A program made the position numbers and the translations under genes. Source: Candidatus Ruminococcus avistercoris (GTDB lineage: Bacteria > Bacillota > Clostridia > Lachnospirales > Lachnospiraceae). From it: a stretch of 64,000 nucleotides of DNA. The stretch is taken from positions 1 through 64,000 of the forward strand of contig DWVJ01000011.1 in the NCBI GenBank assembly GCA_019120315.1, in the 5' to 3' direction. The notes below the pieces were generated by a model. The model made no database searches, was not told the origin of the DNA, and saw only the letters and a program-made list of their open reading frames with translations. Shown in pieces: positions 1 to 7,020 of this stretch (the first letter of the stretch is position 1; each line of letters opens with the position of its first letter).

Positions 1-1
1 C

Positions 2-58
2 TGCACGGAAACGAATGATATGAAGCTTGTGACGACGATGTCTCATACCGTAACGTAA
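2..58 (+). CDS. Possible 3' end of an ORF entering from the left
   Basis: One frame is open from the window edge to a TAA at 56-58 and would give the last 18 residues of a protein. I do not recognise the residues. It precedes a pair of hairpins and the mobC fragment, a position where mobilisation modules often have another small gene. It could equally be chance. Confidence 0.2.
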   Translation, partial: CTETNDMKLVTTMSHTVT

Positions 59-65
59 CAAGCAG

Positions 66-140
66 GGAAACTGTATTGGCAGTTTCCGCCCCAATTGGCT
101 TTGAGAGCCAATTTCACTTTAGGGGGCACCCCTAATACCC
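66..140. promoter_or_regulatory. Candidate transfer origin (oriT)-like inverted repeats
   Basis: Two perfect 8-bp inverted repeats lie just upstream of the mobC fragment: GGAAACTG at 66-73 with CAGTTTCC at 80-87, and AATTGGCT at 93-100 with AGCCAATT at 106-113. A C/G-rich stretch follows to about 140. MobC/relaxase modules usually carry oriT directly upstream of mobC, so this is the best candidate. The nic site itself cannot be named from sequence alone. Confidence 0.35.
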
Positions 141-169
141 CTTAAAAAATCAAAGAAAGGACTGATGTT

Positions 170-320
170 ATGAACGAAGTTAAAAATAAAAATCTGTTTA
201 TTCGTGTCAGTGAAAAAGAGAAAAATATGATTGAGCATAACGCTGAAAGGTGTGGTCTCTCCGTATCAGAATATCTCAGGCGGCGAGCTTTGGGATATAT
301 GCCAAGAGCTGTTTTACCCG
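170..320 (+). pseudogene. Truncated MobC-like mobilisation protein
   Basis: The first ~50 residues look like the ribbon-helix-helix start of MobC-type relaxosome accessory proteins (residues LFIRVSEKEK, then SVSEYLRRRALGYMPRAVLP). An AGAAAGGA ribosome site lies upstream of the ATG at 170. MobC proteins usually run to about 110-130 residues. Here the homology stops near position 320, where the DNA continues as an inverted piece of a relaxase gene, and the remaining residues to the stop at 412 are junk in that frame. MobC normally helps the relaxase open oriT; this copy cannot be complete. A short DNA-binding peptide could still be made. Confidence 0.7.
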
Positions 321-321
321 A

Positions 322-639
322 AACAACAATTTCATATTCCTTGCCCCACATTTGTCTTGCGGTTTCCAAACCGATTTTGTGTGCTTCTTCGGGAGTTACC
401 TCGCCCGTTTGAAAACTCTGATACCCGTGATACGCTACATTGCCGCCTGTTTTGCCGAAGCGCTTTTTCGTTGCCGTCATGCGCTCATAGGCTCTTTTGA
501 CGTTGCAGTTGATACCGCTGACATACATACACTCATCGGTCTTTTTATCATTGGAAACATACTGCAAGGCGGCGTAGAGATCGCTGTCCACATACCTTTT
601 GTCGATGGTTTTATCGGGATTTTCCGCATAGTCTATCAC
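322..639 (-). pseudogene. Internal fragment of a MobA/VirD2-family relaxase
   Basis: The minus strand encodes ~106 residues typical of the N-terminal part of MOB-P relaxases: an opening like IDYAENPDKT, then YVSGINC, then VAYHGYQSF and EVTPEEAHKIG. Both ends are missing. The usual first ~15 residues are replaced by the 3' end of the ATPase gene (a TGA precedes the GTG at 637-639). The HxDxxHxH metal motif expected after KEYEIVV is cut off near 322, where the antisense of mobC begins. It lies in the opposite orientation to mobC, unlike an intact mobC-relaxase operon, so an inversion and deletions have occurred. Confidence 0.7.
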
Positions 640-2540
640 TCAAACTTCCGATCATACAGCAGTGCCGCAATCAGCACCACAAAGCAGGAACCAGCATTGT
701 GCACCAGTGCGCCAGTGACAGGATTGAGCATTTCCAGCAGGGAAAGCACAATCGCCACAAAGTTGATACACATGGACAATGTGATACTGAATTTGATGGT
801 CTTTACCGTAGCGTTGGACAGCCGTTTCAAATAAGGGATCTTAGAAATATCATCGCTCATCAGGGCAATATCAGCGGCTTCCACTGCAATGTCGCTTCCC
901 ATGCTTCCCATAGCCACGCCTACATCTGCGGTTTTCAGGGCAGGCGCATCATTTACACCGTCACCAATCATGCAGACTTTCCGCCCAGCTTCCCGCAGGG
1001 CTTCTATATTCTGCACCTTTTCCTCCGGCAGCAGTTCGGCCCGCACTTCGGAAATGCCTACCTGCTTTGCAAAATAGTCGGCGGTTTTCTTGTGGTCGCC
1101 GGTGAGCAGGACGGTACTCGTGTGCATGGCATTTAGACGAGAAACCATGTCTTTTGCTTCGGGTCGCAGCACATCGGACAGGGCAATTACACCAATGCAG
1201 GTGTCTTTTTCTGCCACAAGAATAGATGCTTTCCCCTCGGTACGGAGTTTTTCCAATGTACTTTGAACCTGCCCATCAATGGAGACGCCATGTTCCGTGA
1301 GATACTTTTCATTGCCGCAGAACAGACTCCTGCCATCCACATTTGCGGAAATACCTTTACCGGCAGCCATCTTGAAATTCTCGGATTCCGTCAATGGCAA
1401 ATTCTGCCCTTTTGCTCTGGCCACGATTGCTTTACCTAAAGGATGTTCACTTTTCGCCTCGGTGGACGCTGTCAATGTGAGCAGTTCCTTTTCCGTGAGA
1501 GAGGAATCAAAGGGAATGACATCACTGACTTCCAACCGGCCATAGGTAAGGGTGCCGGTTTTATCGAAAGCAATCGTGTCCACCTTTCCCATCTTTTCCA
1601 GCGATTCACCCGATTTAATAATGACGCCATGTTTTGTGGCTTGCCCAATGGCAGCCATAATAGCAGTGGGAGTTGCCAGCACCAGAGCGCAGGGACAAAA
1701 CACCACCAGTACAGTAACGCCGGTAACGATATTTCCGGTAAATACGTAGGCCAAAATAGCAATCAGCAGGGCTACCGGCACCAGCCAGCTTGCCACTCGA
1801 TCGGCGATACGCTGCATGGGGGCTTGTTTGTTTTCTGCGTCCTCCACCATGCGGATTAGTTTTTGCAGGGAGCTGTCCTCGCCAACTTTTGTCGCCGTAA
1901 TGTCAATCGCTCCAAAGCGGTTAATCGTGCCGCAGAATACCTCATCCCCGACAGTTTTATCTACGGGGAGAGATTCGCCTGTCATAATGGACTGGTCTAC
2001 TGATGTCTCTCCGGTCAGGATTTTTCCATCAACCGGGATAGTTTCACCGGCAAGAATACGCAGCACATCGCCTTTCCGGATTTTTTCTGCGGGGATCATT
2101 TCTTCCTTTCCGTCCCGGATGCGGCGTCCCTGGGTGGGAGCCAGACTAATCAACTTTTTCAAACCTTTCTTAGCCCGGTTCGTAGTAGCGTTTTCCAGCA
2201 GAGCACCCAGAGCCATGATAAAGGCTACTTCGCCGGCAGCAAACAGTTCTCCAATGGCGAGTGCCGCAAACATGGCGATGCAGATAAGCAATGCCGAAGA
2301 AATCTTTGCGATACCCCGATTATGAATCATTCGCCAGATAGCTAAATACAGCAGAGGAACACCGCTGATAATGATTGTCACCCATGCAGGGTCAAAAGGT
2401 AAAAAGCTCAAATGAACTTCTGTCCCTCCAAATTCCTCCATCAAATGAGGAACCAGATCAATCAACAGGAAAACCCCTGCCACAATAGTCATCGGCAAAC
2501 CGGCCAGAAAATCGTTGATTTTCTTCAAGGTCTTTGCCAT
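636..2540 (-). CDS. Heavy-metal translocating P1B-type ATPase
   Basis: A 634-residue metal-exporting P-type ATPase of the inner membrane. In order it shows an N-terminal membrane part, the TGES actuator loop (about 187-190), the CPC metal site in a membrane helix (about 282-284), the phosphorylated DKTGTLT (about 326), a SEHPLGKA histidine-proline motif, and GDGVNDAPAL. There is no N-terminal CxxC metal-binding domain. The last helix carries LVHNAGS, a P1B transmembrane motif, but I cannot assign the metal with certainty (Zn/Cd or Mn are plausible). The ATG at 2540 is preferred over a GTG at 2558 because AGAGGAGGA ends six bases upstream of it. It is divergent from a TetR regulator that probably controls it. 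Its stop overlaps the relaxase fragment. Confidence 0.93.
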   Translation of the reverse strand: MAKTLKKINDFLAGLPMTIVAGVFLLIDLVPHLMEEFGGTEVHLSFLPFDPAWVTIIISGVPLLYLAIWRMIHNRGIAKISSALLICIAMFAALAIGELFAAGEVAFIMALGALLENATTNRAKKGLKKLISLAPTQGRRIRDGKEEMIPAEKIRKGDVLRILAGETIPVDGKILTGETSVDQSIMTGESLPVDKTVGDEVFCGTINRFGAIDITATKVGEDSSLQKLIRMVEDAENKQAPMQRIADRVASWLVPVALLIAILAYVFTGNIVTGVTVLVVFCPCALVLATPTAIMAAIGQATKHGVIIKSGESLEKMGKVDTIAFDKTGTLTYGRLEVSDVIPFDSSLTEKELLTLTASTEAKSEHPLGKAIVARAKGQNLPLTESENFKMAAGKGISANVDGRSLFCGNEKYLTEHGVSIDGQVQSTLEKLRTEGKASILVAEKDTCIGVIALSDVLRPEAKDMVSRLNAMHTSTVLLTGDHKKTADYFAKQVGISEVRAELLPEEKVQNIEALREAGRKVCMIGDGVNDAPALKTADVGVAMGSMGSDIAVEAADIALMSDDISKIPYLKRLSNATVKTIKFSITLSMCINFVAIVLSLLEMLNPVTGALVHNAGSCFVVLIAALLYDRKFE

Positions 2541-2567
2541 AGAATATCCTCCTCTCACGAAAGCTAC

Positions 2568-2690
2568 TTGACAAATATCAGTTTCTTTCGTACAATAAAT
2601 TTGGTAACGAACACTTTGTTCTCTTTTATTGTATGAATGAAGTTGTTAAAAAGCAATAGATAAATTATCGAGAGTATTCGTTACCGAACA
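2568..2690. promoter_or_regulatory. Divergent ATPase/tetR control region with paired operators
   Basis: Rightward promoter: TTGACA at 2568-2573, 17 bp, TACAAT at 2591-2596. Leftward, a TTGCTT-17 bp-TACAAT pair can be drawn from the minus strand. Two copies of a TTYGGTAACGAAYAC-like word lie in opposite orientation (core GGTAACGAA at 2603-2611 and its complement TTCGTTACC at 2677-2685). The left copy sits just downstream of the rightward -10. These are the likely binding sites of the TetR protein, which would repress both genes until metal or another ligand arrives. Confidence 0.6.
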
Positions 2691-2723
2691 TCTTTAGAAA
2701 ATTGTACGGAAAGGAGAAAACAC

Positions 2724-3287
2724 ATGGACAGACGCCAGCAAAAGACACGGGCGGCTATCTTTCAGGCTTTTATTTCTCTCTTATCAGAACAAAGCTACAG
2801 CCACATTACCGTGCAGGAAATTATAGATCGGGCAAATGTAGGGCGAACAACATTTTATGACCACTTTGAGACAAAAGACGAATTATTGAAAGCTCTTTGT
2901 GAAAATTTGTTCGGACACATTATTTCCAGTGCAAAGGACTGTACCCATACACATGGGCTTTACTCCGACAGCAGCGCACCGGAGTCCATATTCTGTCACT
3001 TGCTCCAGCACTTACAGGAAAATGACAACAATGTACTTGGCTTGCTCTCCTGTGAGAGCAGTGAAATTTTCCTTCGCTATTTCAAGGACAATTTGAACGA
3101 GTTAATTCAAAACCAGTTTGTTAATCAGAATCGAAAAAACAACAAAGATATTCCACCGGATTTTCTTATCAACCACATTTCCGGTAGCTTTGTAGAAATG
3201 GTGCTATGGTGGATCAAAGGTCGTATGAAGCAGACACCAATAGAATTAGACCGCTATTTTCGAGCGGTCATTGAACCTATTTTATAA
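2724..3287 (+). CDS. TetR/AcrR family transcriptional regulator
   Basis: A 187-residue protein with the usual TetR N-terminal helix-turn-helix (about residues 25-50, with VGRTTFYDHFETKDEL) and a helical, unassigned ligand domain. The ATG at 2724 follows GGAAAGGAG at good spacing. It is transcribed away from the P-type ATPase gene across a 180-bp region containing two matching inverted operator-like words. The inferred role is repression of the metal exporter and of itself. The inducer is unknown. Confidence 0.9.
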   Translation: MDRRQQKTRAAIFQAFISLLSEQSYSHITVQEIIDRANVGRTTFYDHFETKDELLKALCENLFGHIISSAKDCTHTHGLYSDSSAPESIFCHLLQHLQENDNNVLGLLSCESSEIFLRYFKDNLNELIQNQFVNQNRKNNKDIPPDFLINHISGSFVEMVLWWIKGRMKQTPIELDRYFRAVIEPIL

Positions 3288-3296
3288 ACAAAAAAA

Positions 3297-3341
3297 GGCG
3301 GGCAACACATATCTTTATGATACTGTTGCCCGCCTGCTTTT
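3297..3341 (+). terminator. Rho-independent terminator after tetR
   Basis: Stem GGCGGGCAACA (3297-3307) with TGTTGCCCGCC (3324-3334), then CTTTTAT. It starts ten bases after the tetR stop. The A-run on its left also makes it usable for the leftward tnpV gene. Confidence 0.8.
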
Positions 3342-3714
3342 ATCTAAAAATAATTGTTTGATTGACAATTTCTGTTACACGATTTCGAATGTTATTCATT
3401 CTTCCAACCCATTCTATTTGATTTTCCGCCTTTAGCTGCTCAGTCACGCCCTCACGCTCCGCTATCTGCTTTACCAGCCGAAAGAACAAATCTTCTGCCT
3501 GTTCATCAATATCCGCAAGATGGCTGTTCAGCTTGCCGCTTGTAAGCAGGTTGGTGTAAAGCACTTTGCGGTGCTGTTTGAGATAGCGCAAATGCCGCTG
3601 TCCCCATATCCCTATGGGCTTATTTTCTTCGGCGGACAGGGAAAGATTCGGCAAGTAGTAGTCGCTTTGCAGAGTATATGTGCCGCCCATCTGTTCAAAT
3701 ATTGTCTTTTCCAT
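3340..3714 (-). CDS. tnpV: TnpV-family transposon-encoded protein
   Basis: A 124-residue protein matching the TnpV family of clostridial mobile elements: EQMGGTY near the N terminus, KPIGIWGQRHLRYLK, LYTNLLTSGKLN in the middle and WVGRMNNIR near the end. Its role in transposition is not established; it travels with transposons and integrative elements. GGAGG lies ten bases before the ATG. It follows the 61-residue gene with a 4-bp gap, a pairing common in such elements, and so marks this side of the decayed mobile module. Confidence 0.88.
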   Translation of the reverse strand: MEKTIFEQMGGTYTLQSDYYLPNLSLSAEENKPIGIWGQRHLRYLKQHRKVLYTNLLTSGKLNSHLADIDEQAEDLFFRLVKQIAEREGVTEQLKAENQIEWVGRMNNIRNRVTEIVNQTIIFR

Positions 3715-3718
3715 AACC

Positions 3719-3904
3719 TTAAACCTCCGTGATCCTAATTTTGAATTTCTTAACAGGTGTATTGATTGCTTTGATTAGAACATCATCTACTGCGTCCGTA
3801 TATCTGCCTTCTGCCAGCAGATTGTTTCGCAGCGCATTAAGAGCATTTAGAATAATTCTCCGTTCACTTTCATCAATCGCTATGTAGTATTTTTGATTTC
3901 GCAT
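3719..3904 (-). CDS. Small hypothetical protein paired with tnpV
   Basis: A 61-residue protein, mostly helical and basic at the C terminus, with no recognised domain. Proteins of this size beginning MRNQKYYIAID are seen next to tnpV in mobile elements of gut Firmicutes. A GGAGGTAAG-type ribosome site precedes the ATG. It probably shares a transcript with tnpV, 4 bp downstream. No function can be assigned. Confidence 0.7.
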   Translation of the reverse strand: MRNQKYYIAIDESERRIILNALNALRNNLLAEGRYTDAVDDVLIKAINTPVKKFKIRITEV

Positions 3905-3982
3905 ATCCGCTTACCTCCTTCGCCTACATTGTAGCAAGGAAGTTTTTGTTTGACGAATGTGCGATTTTATTTTTGAACATAA

Positions 3983-4028
3983 AGAAAGACAGCGCAAAAA
4001 GCATTTTTGCCTTCTACGCTGTCTTTCT
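3983..4028. repeat. 12-bp perfect inverted repeat with nested hairpin
   Basis: AGAAAGACAGCG at 3983-3994 pairs with CGCTGTCTTTCT at 4017-4028. Inside it GCAAAAA pairs with TTTTTGC. No strong T-run follows on either strand. It lies between the mobile-element genes and the first housekeeping gene, so it may be a terminator or the scar of the element's end. Confidence 0.5.
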
Positions 4029-4142
4029 GCCTTTGCAACGCCCATAAGCTGTATTTCAATATTGTTTTCAAATTACTGCCTTATATGGCGTTAGCAAAAA
4101 AGCCTTCCCCTTGAGAATATGAAGAAGATGTTCGCCTGACCG

Positions 4143-4454
4143 TCAGGCATTTTTGATCATTTCCAGAATCTGTTCTTTGGGACGATATCCGGCGGAAACG
4201 GCGGATACCTTTCCGTTTTCAAAGACCATCAGCGTGGGTACAGACATGATATTAAACTGTGCGGCCAGCGCCGGCTCCTCATCCACATCTACTTTTCCTA
4301 CAGAATAGCCGCTGGCTTCCTGGGAGAGTTCCTCGATAACAGGAGAAAGCATCTTGCAGGGGCCGCACCAGGTTGCGTAGAAATCCACCAGTACGGGCTG
4401 GCTGCTGTTGAGCACTTCCTGCTGAAAATTCTGATTTGTTAATTTCTTTGCCAT
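4143..4454 (-). CDS. trxA: Thioredoxin
   Basis: A 103-residue classical cytosolic thioredoxin: WCGPC redox centre at about residues 29-33, KVDVDEEP in the middle, and the cis-proline loop SVPTLMVF. It reduces protein disulfides using thioredoxin reductase, which is not in this window. GGAGG lies eight bases before the ATG. It is divergent from a MarR-family regulator. The shared upstream region contains a 15-bp perfect palindrome over the presumed -35 area, which suggests regulated expression, perhaps by that regulator. Confidence 0.95.
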   Translation of the reverse strand: MAKKLTNQNFQQEVLNSSQPVLVDFYATWCGPCKMLSPVIEELSQEASGYSVGKVDVDEEPALAAQFNIMSVPTLMVFENGKVSAVSAGYRPKEQILEMIKNA

Positions 4455-4521
4455 AATATATTCCTCCTTGCAATGGTTGTTTATTTTGATTTTTACCAGG
4501 TTTTCTTTGTTTTATGATCGT

Positions 4522-4614
4522 ATTATAACAGAGAAATTCCCCGTTATCTGTGACTGAGTCACAAAAGCGGCAGTTTGTCTATTTCTTGACGATTTCTTTA
4601 AAATGTGGTAAATT
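4522..4614. promoter_or_regulatory. trxA/marR divergent promoters with palindrome
   Basis: The leftward trxA -10 reads TATAAT (plus-strand ATTATA at 4522-4527). The rightward promoter is TTGACG at 4586-4591, 17 bp, TAAATT at 4609-4614. Between them is the perfect palindrome TGTGACT-G-AGTCACA at 4549-4563, which overlaps the trxA -35 position. A MarR or Crp/Fnr-type dimer could bind there; which protein does is inference. Confidence 0.5.
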
Positions 4615-4670
4615 AATCAAATAGGCCTGATATATATTATATAGAACATGGTAAAGAAAGGATGATGTGT

Positions 4671-5150
4671 ATGCCGTTGAATAAAATCATAGAAGCGAAT
4701 GATATCACTGCCATCGCCAAGATGCTGGTGTTCGGAAGATTTGGTATGTCTAACCTGGGAACAGATAAACTTTATACACAGATGTCAAATTTTGAATACC
4801 TGACGTTGGAGCAGATCAGCAGTTTAATTCAGGAAAAAGGTGATGGAACCAGGATTTATATGAAAGATGTGGCAGAAGCGCTGAATGTGGAGGTCAGCAG
4901 ACTGTCCCATACGCTGAGCAGACTGGAGGAGCAGGCGCTGATCGAGTGGAAGCATGATCCGGATTCGGATTTTGGCACTTATGTTATCCTGACAGAGAGC
5001 GGAAAGGAAAGGCTGGAAAATCAGGAAAAGATTCTCAGAGACTTTTATCAGGATGTATTAAAAGATTTCGGCAGGGAGCGCGCCGTCAGTCTGGTAAATG
5101 AGATGGTGGATTTGGAAAAAGTGATGCGCAAAGAACTGGAAAATAGATAG
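4671..5150 (+). CDS. MarR-type winged-helix regulator
   Basis: A 159-residue regulator with a winged helix at about residues 50-105 (DVAEALNVEVSRLSHTLSRLEE followed by a wing ending in YVILTESGKERL) and a C-terminal dimerisation helix. Three ATGs lie close together (4662, 4665, 4671). The last is preferred because AGAAAGG then sits nine bases away. It is divergent from trxA, so a redox or stress role is possible but not shown. A strong terminator follows directly. Confidence 0.8.
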   Translation: MPLNKIIEANDITAIAKMLVFGRFGMSNLGTDKLYTQMSNFEYLTLEQISSLIQEKGDGTRIYMKDVAEALNVEVSRLSHTLSRLEEQALIEWKHDPDSDFGTYVILTESGKERLENQEKILRDFYQDVLKDFGRERAVSLVNEMVDLEKVMRKELENR

Positions 5151-5162
5151 GCGGAAACAGAA

Positions 5163-5202
5163 ATCCTGCCCTGCGGCACAGTCCCGCAGGGCAGGATTTT
5201 TA
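5163..5202 (+). terminator. Rho-independent terminator
   Basis: A 12-14 bp GC-rich stem (CCTGCCCTGCGG with CCGCAGGGCAGG) is followed by ATTTTTATT. It separates the MarR gene from nagA. Confidence 0.9.
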
Positions 5203-5231
5203 TTGAAAAGGAAGACGTTCCTCCGTATAAT
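5203..5231 (+). promoter_or_regulatory. Sigma-A-type promoter for nagA and the following operon
   Basis: TTGAAA at 5203-5208, a 17-bp spacer, TATAAT at 5226-5231. It lies right after the terminator and 33 bp before the nagA start. Confidence 0.7.
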
Positions 5232-5264
5232 AGATACTGTAAAAAGTACGGCGGGAGAGAAACG

Positions 5265-6368
5265 GTGATTATCAGAAACGGACTGGTATTTCAGGAAAAC
5301 GGAACCTATCGGAAACAGGATCTTTATATTGAAAAGGGCAGGATCGTCAGCAGCAGCCGGGAAGTGACAGACGGACAGGAGATGGACGCAAGGGGACTTA
5401 AAATCCTCCCCGGGCTGATCGACGTCCATAGTCACGGGGCGGCGGGATGTGATTTCTCCGACGGCAGTTTGAAAGGACTGGAAAAAATTTTAAGATATCA
5501 GAAATCCTGCGGCGTCACCACCTATTGTCCCACCACCATGACGCTGCCGGAGGAAAAACTTCTGCAGGTGCTGTCATCGGTGAACGCAGTGCAAAAGGAA
5601 AAGGATCAGGCTGTTATAGCCGGGATTCATATGGAGGGGCCTTTTCTGGATCCTGCCAGGAAGGGAGCCCACCGGGCAGACAGCCTGCGCTGTCCGGATG
5701 CTGAATTTTTCCAGAGGTGCCAGGAAGCCTGCGGCGGCCGGATCCGTCTGCTGACGATGGCGCCCAATTTGGCAGGGGCAAAGGAACTGATCCGCGATGT
5801 CTGCGGTGAGACCGTGGTTTCCCTGGGACATACGGATGCGGATTATGACTGCGCCAGCCGGGCATTTGATCTGGGCGCGGCCCATGTGACTCATCTTTAT
5901 AATGCCATGGCGCCCTTTGGTCACCGCTGTCCGGGGCTGGTGGGTGCGGCCTTTGATTATCGGCAGGTGATGGTGGAGCTGATTGCGGACGGTATTCATG
6001 TCCACCCCTGCGTGGTGCGCAGTACCTTTTCCCTCTTTGGCAGGGACCGGGTGGTCCTGATCAGTGACTCCATTGCCGCGGCGGGGATGGAGGATGGGGT
6101 CTGTCTGCTGAGCGGACAAAAAGTGACCGTCAAAGACGGGAAAGCAACACTCTCGGACGGAACCATCGCAGGCTGCGCCGTCAGTCTCTTTACCTGTATG
6201 AAAAGGGCTATTCGCTTCGGGGTGCCGGAAGGAGACGCCGTGCTGGCGGCGACGGCCAATCCGGCCAGAAGTATCGGCATCTATGATGAGACGGGGTCTT
6301 TGTCACCAGGGAAAAGAGCAGATCTTCTTGTGACGGATCAGGATCTGAATCTGCTGCAGGTGCTGTAA
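5265..6368 (+). CDS. nagA: N-acetylglucosamine-6-phosphate deacetylase
   Basis: A 367-residue amidohydrolase that removes acetate from GlcNAc-6-phosphate, feeding amino-sugar catabolism and wall-sugar recycling. Motifs: metal site DVHSHG (His55, His57), HMEGPF (Glu124), GHTDADY, HLYNAMAPFGHR, and the catalytic Asp in LISDSIAAAG near residue 270. The length is normal. The start is the GTG at 5265, with GGCGGGAGAG upstream. No nagB or PTS gene is adjacent. The next gene, an HD hydrolase, begins 48 bp later with no terminator between, so they may be co-transcribed. Confidence 0.93.
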   Translation: MIIRNGLVFQENGTYRKQDLYIEKGRIVSSSREVTDGQEMDARGLKILPGLIDVHSHGAAGCDFSDGSLKGLEKILRYQKSCGVTTYCPTTMTLPEEKLLQVLSSVNAVQKEKDQAVIAGIHMEGPFLDPARKGAHRADSLRCPDAEFFQRCQEACGGRIRLLTMAPNLAGAKELIRDVCGETVVSLGHTDADYDCASRAFDLGAAHVTHLYNAMAPFGHRCPGLVGAAFDYRQVMVELIADGIHVHPCVVRSTFSLFGRDRVVLISDSIAAAGMEDGVCLLSGQKVTVKDGKATLSDGTIAGCAVSLFTCMKRAIRFGVPEGDAVLAATANPARSIGIYDETGSLSPGKRADLLVTDQDLNLLQVL

Positions 6369-6416
6369 GAAATCTTTTAAAACAGAATATTAGACATGTG
6401 AGGAGGTAAAGATAAC

Positions 6417-7019
6417 ATGCAGTCACAGATTACCAGGGAGCAGGCCTTTGCCCTGCTGAAAAAATATAATGCGGAAAGCTTTCACATTCGTCACGCGCTG
6501 ACGGTGGAGGGGGTAATGCGCTGGTATGCCAGGGAACTGGGATACGGCCAGGAGGAAGAATACTGGGGAATCACCGGTCTTCTCCATGATATTGATTTCG
6601 AACAGTATCCTGACCAGCACTGCCGCAAGGCGCCGGAGCTTTTAAGGGAAGGCGGCGTGGGAGAGGATATGATCCGCTCTGTCTGTTCCCATGGATACGG
6701 CCTTTGTTCTGATATTGAACCGGAACATCAGATGGAGAAAGTGCTGTTTGCGACAGACGAGCTGACAGGACTGATCGGGGCGGCGGCGCTGATGCGGCCT
6801 TCGAAAAGTGTAATGGATATGGAAGTGAAAAGTCTGAAAAAGAAATTTAAGGATAAACGGTTTGCCGCCGGCTGTTCCCGGGAAGTGATTGAAAAAGGCG
6901 CCCACATCCTGGGATGGGAACTGAACGATCTGTTTGAAAAAACCATACAGGCCATGCGTTCCTGCGAGCAGGAGGTAAACGATGCGGTGGACGCATACGA
7001 TCAGATGAAAGGGAACTGA
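6417..7019 (+). CDS. HD-domain phosphohydrolase
   Basis: A 200-residue HD/HDIG-type protein: His in FHIRHALTVEG, then GLLHDIDFEQYP (His-Asp metal pair), and a later CSHGYG. Such proteins hydrolyse phosphate esters or phosphodiesters, often of nucleotides; the substrate cannot be told here. An AGGAGGTAA site precedes the ATG. Its stop is followed after one base by the start of the DNA methyltransferase gene, so it is translationally linked to the restriction-modification genes. That linkage makes a nucleotide-related role in the same operon worth considering. Confidence 0.8.
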   Translation: MQSQITREQAFALLKKYNAESFHIRHALTVEGVMRWYARELGYGQEEEYWGITGLLHDIDFEQYPDQHCRKAPELLREGGVGEDMIRSVCSHGYGLCSDIEPEHQMEKVLFATDELTGLIGAAALMRPSKSVMDMEVKSLKKKFKDKRFAAGCSREVIEKGAHILGWELNDLFEKTIQAMRSCEQEVNDAVDAYDQMKGN

Positions 7020-7020
7020 T

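Noticed and set aside
4131-4146. Palindrome overlapping the trxA stop
   Set aside because: The stem is only 6-7 bp with almost no loop and has no T-run, so a terminator call is not supported.
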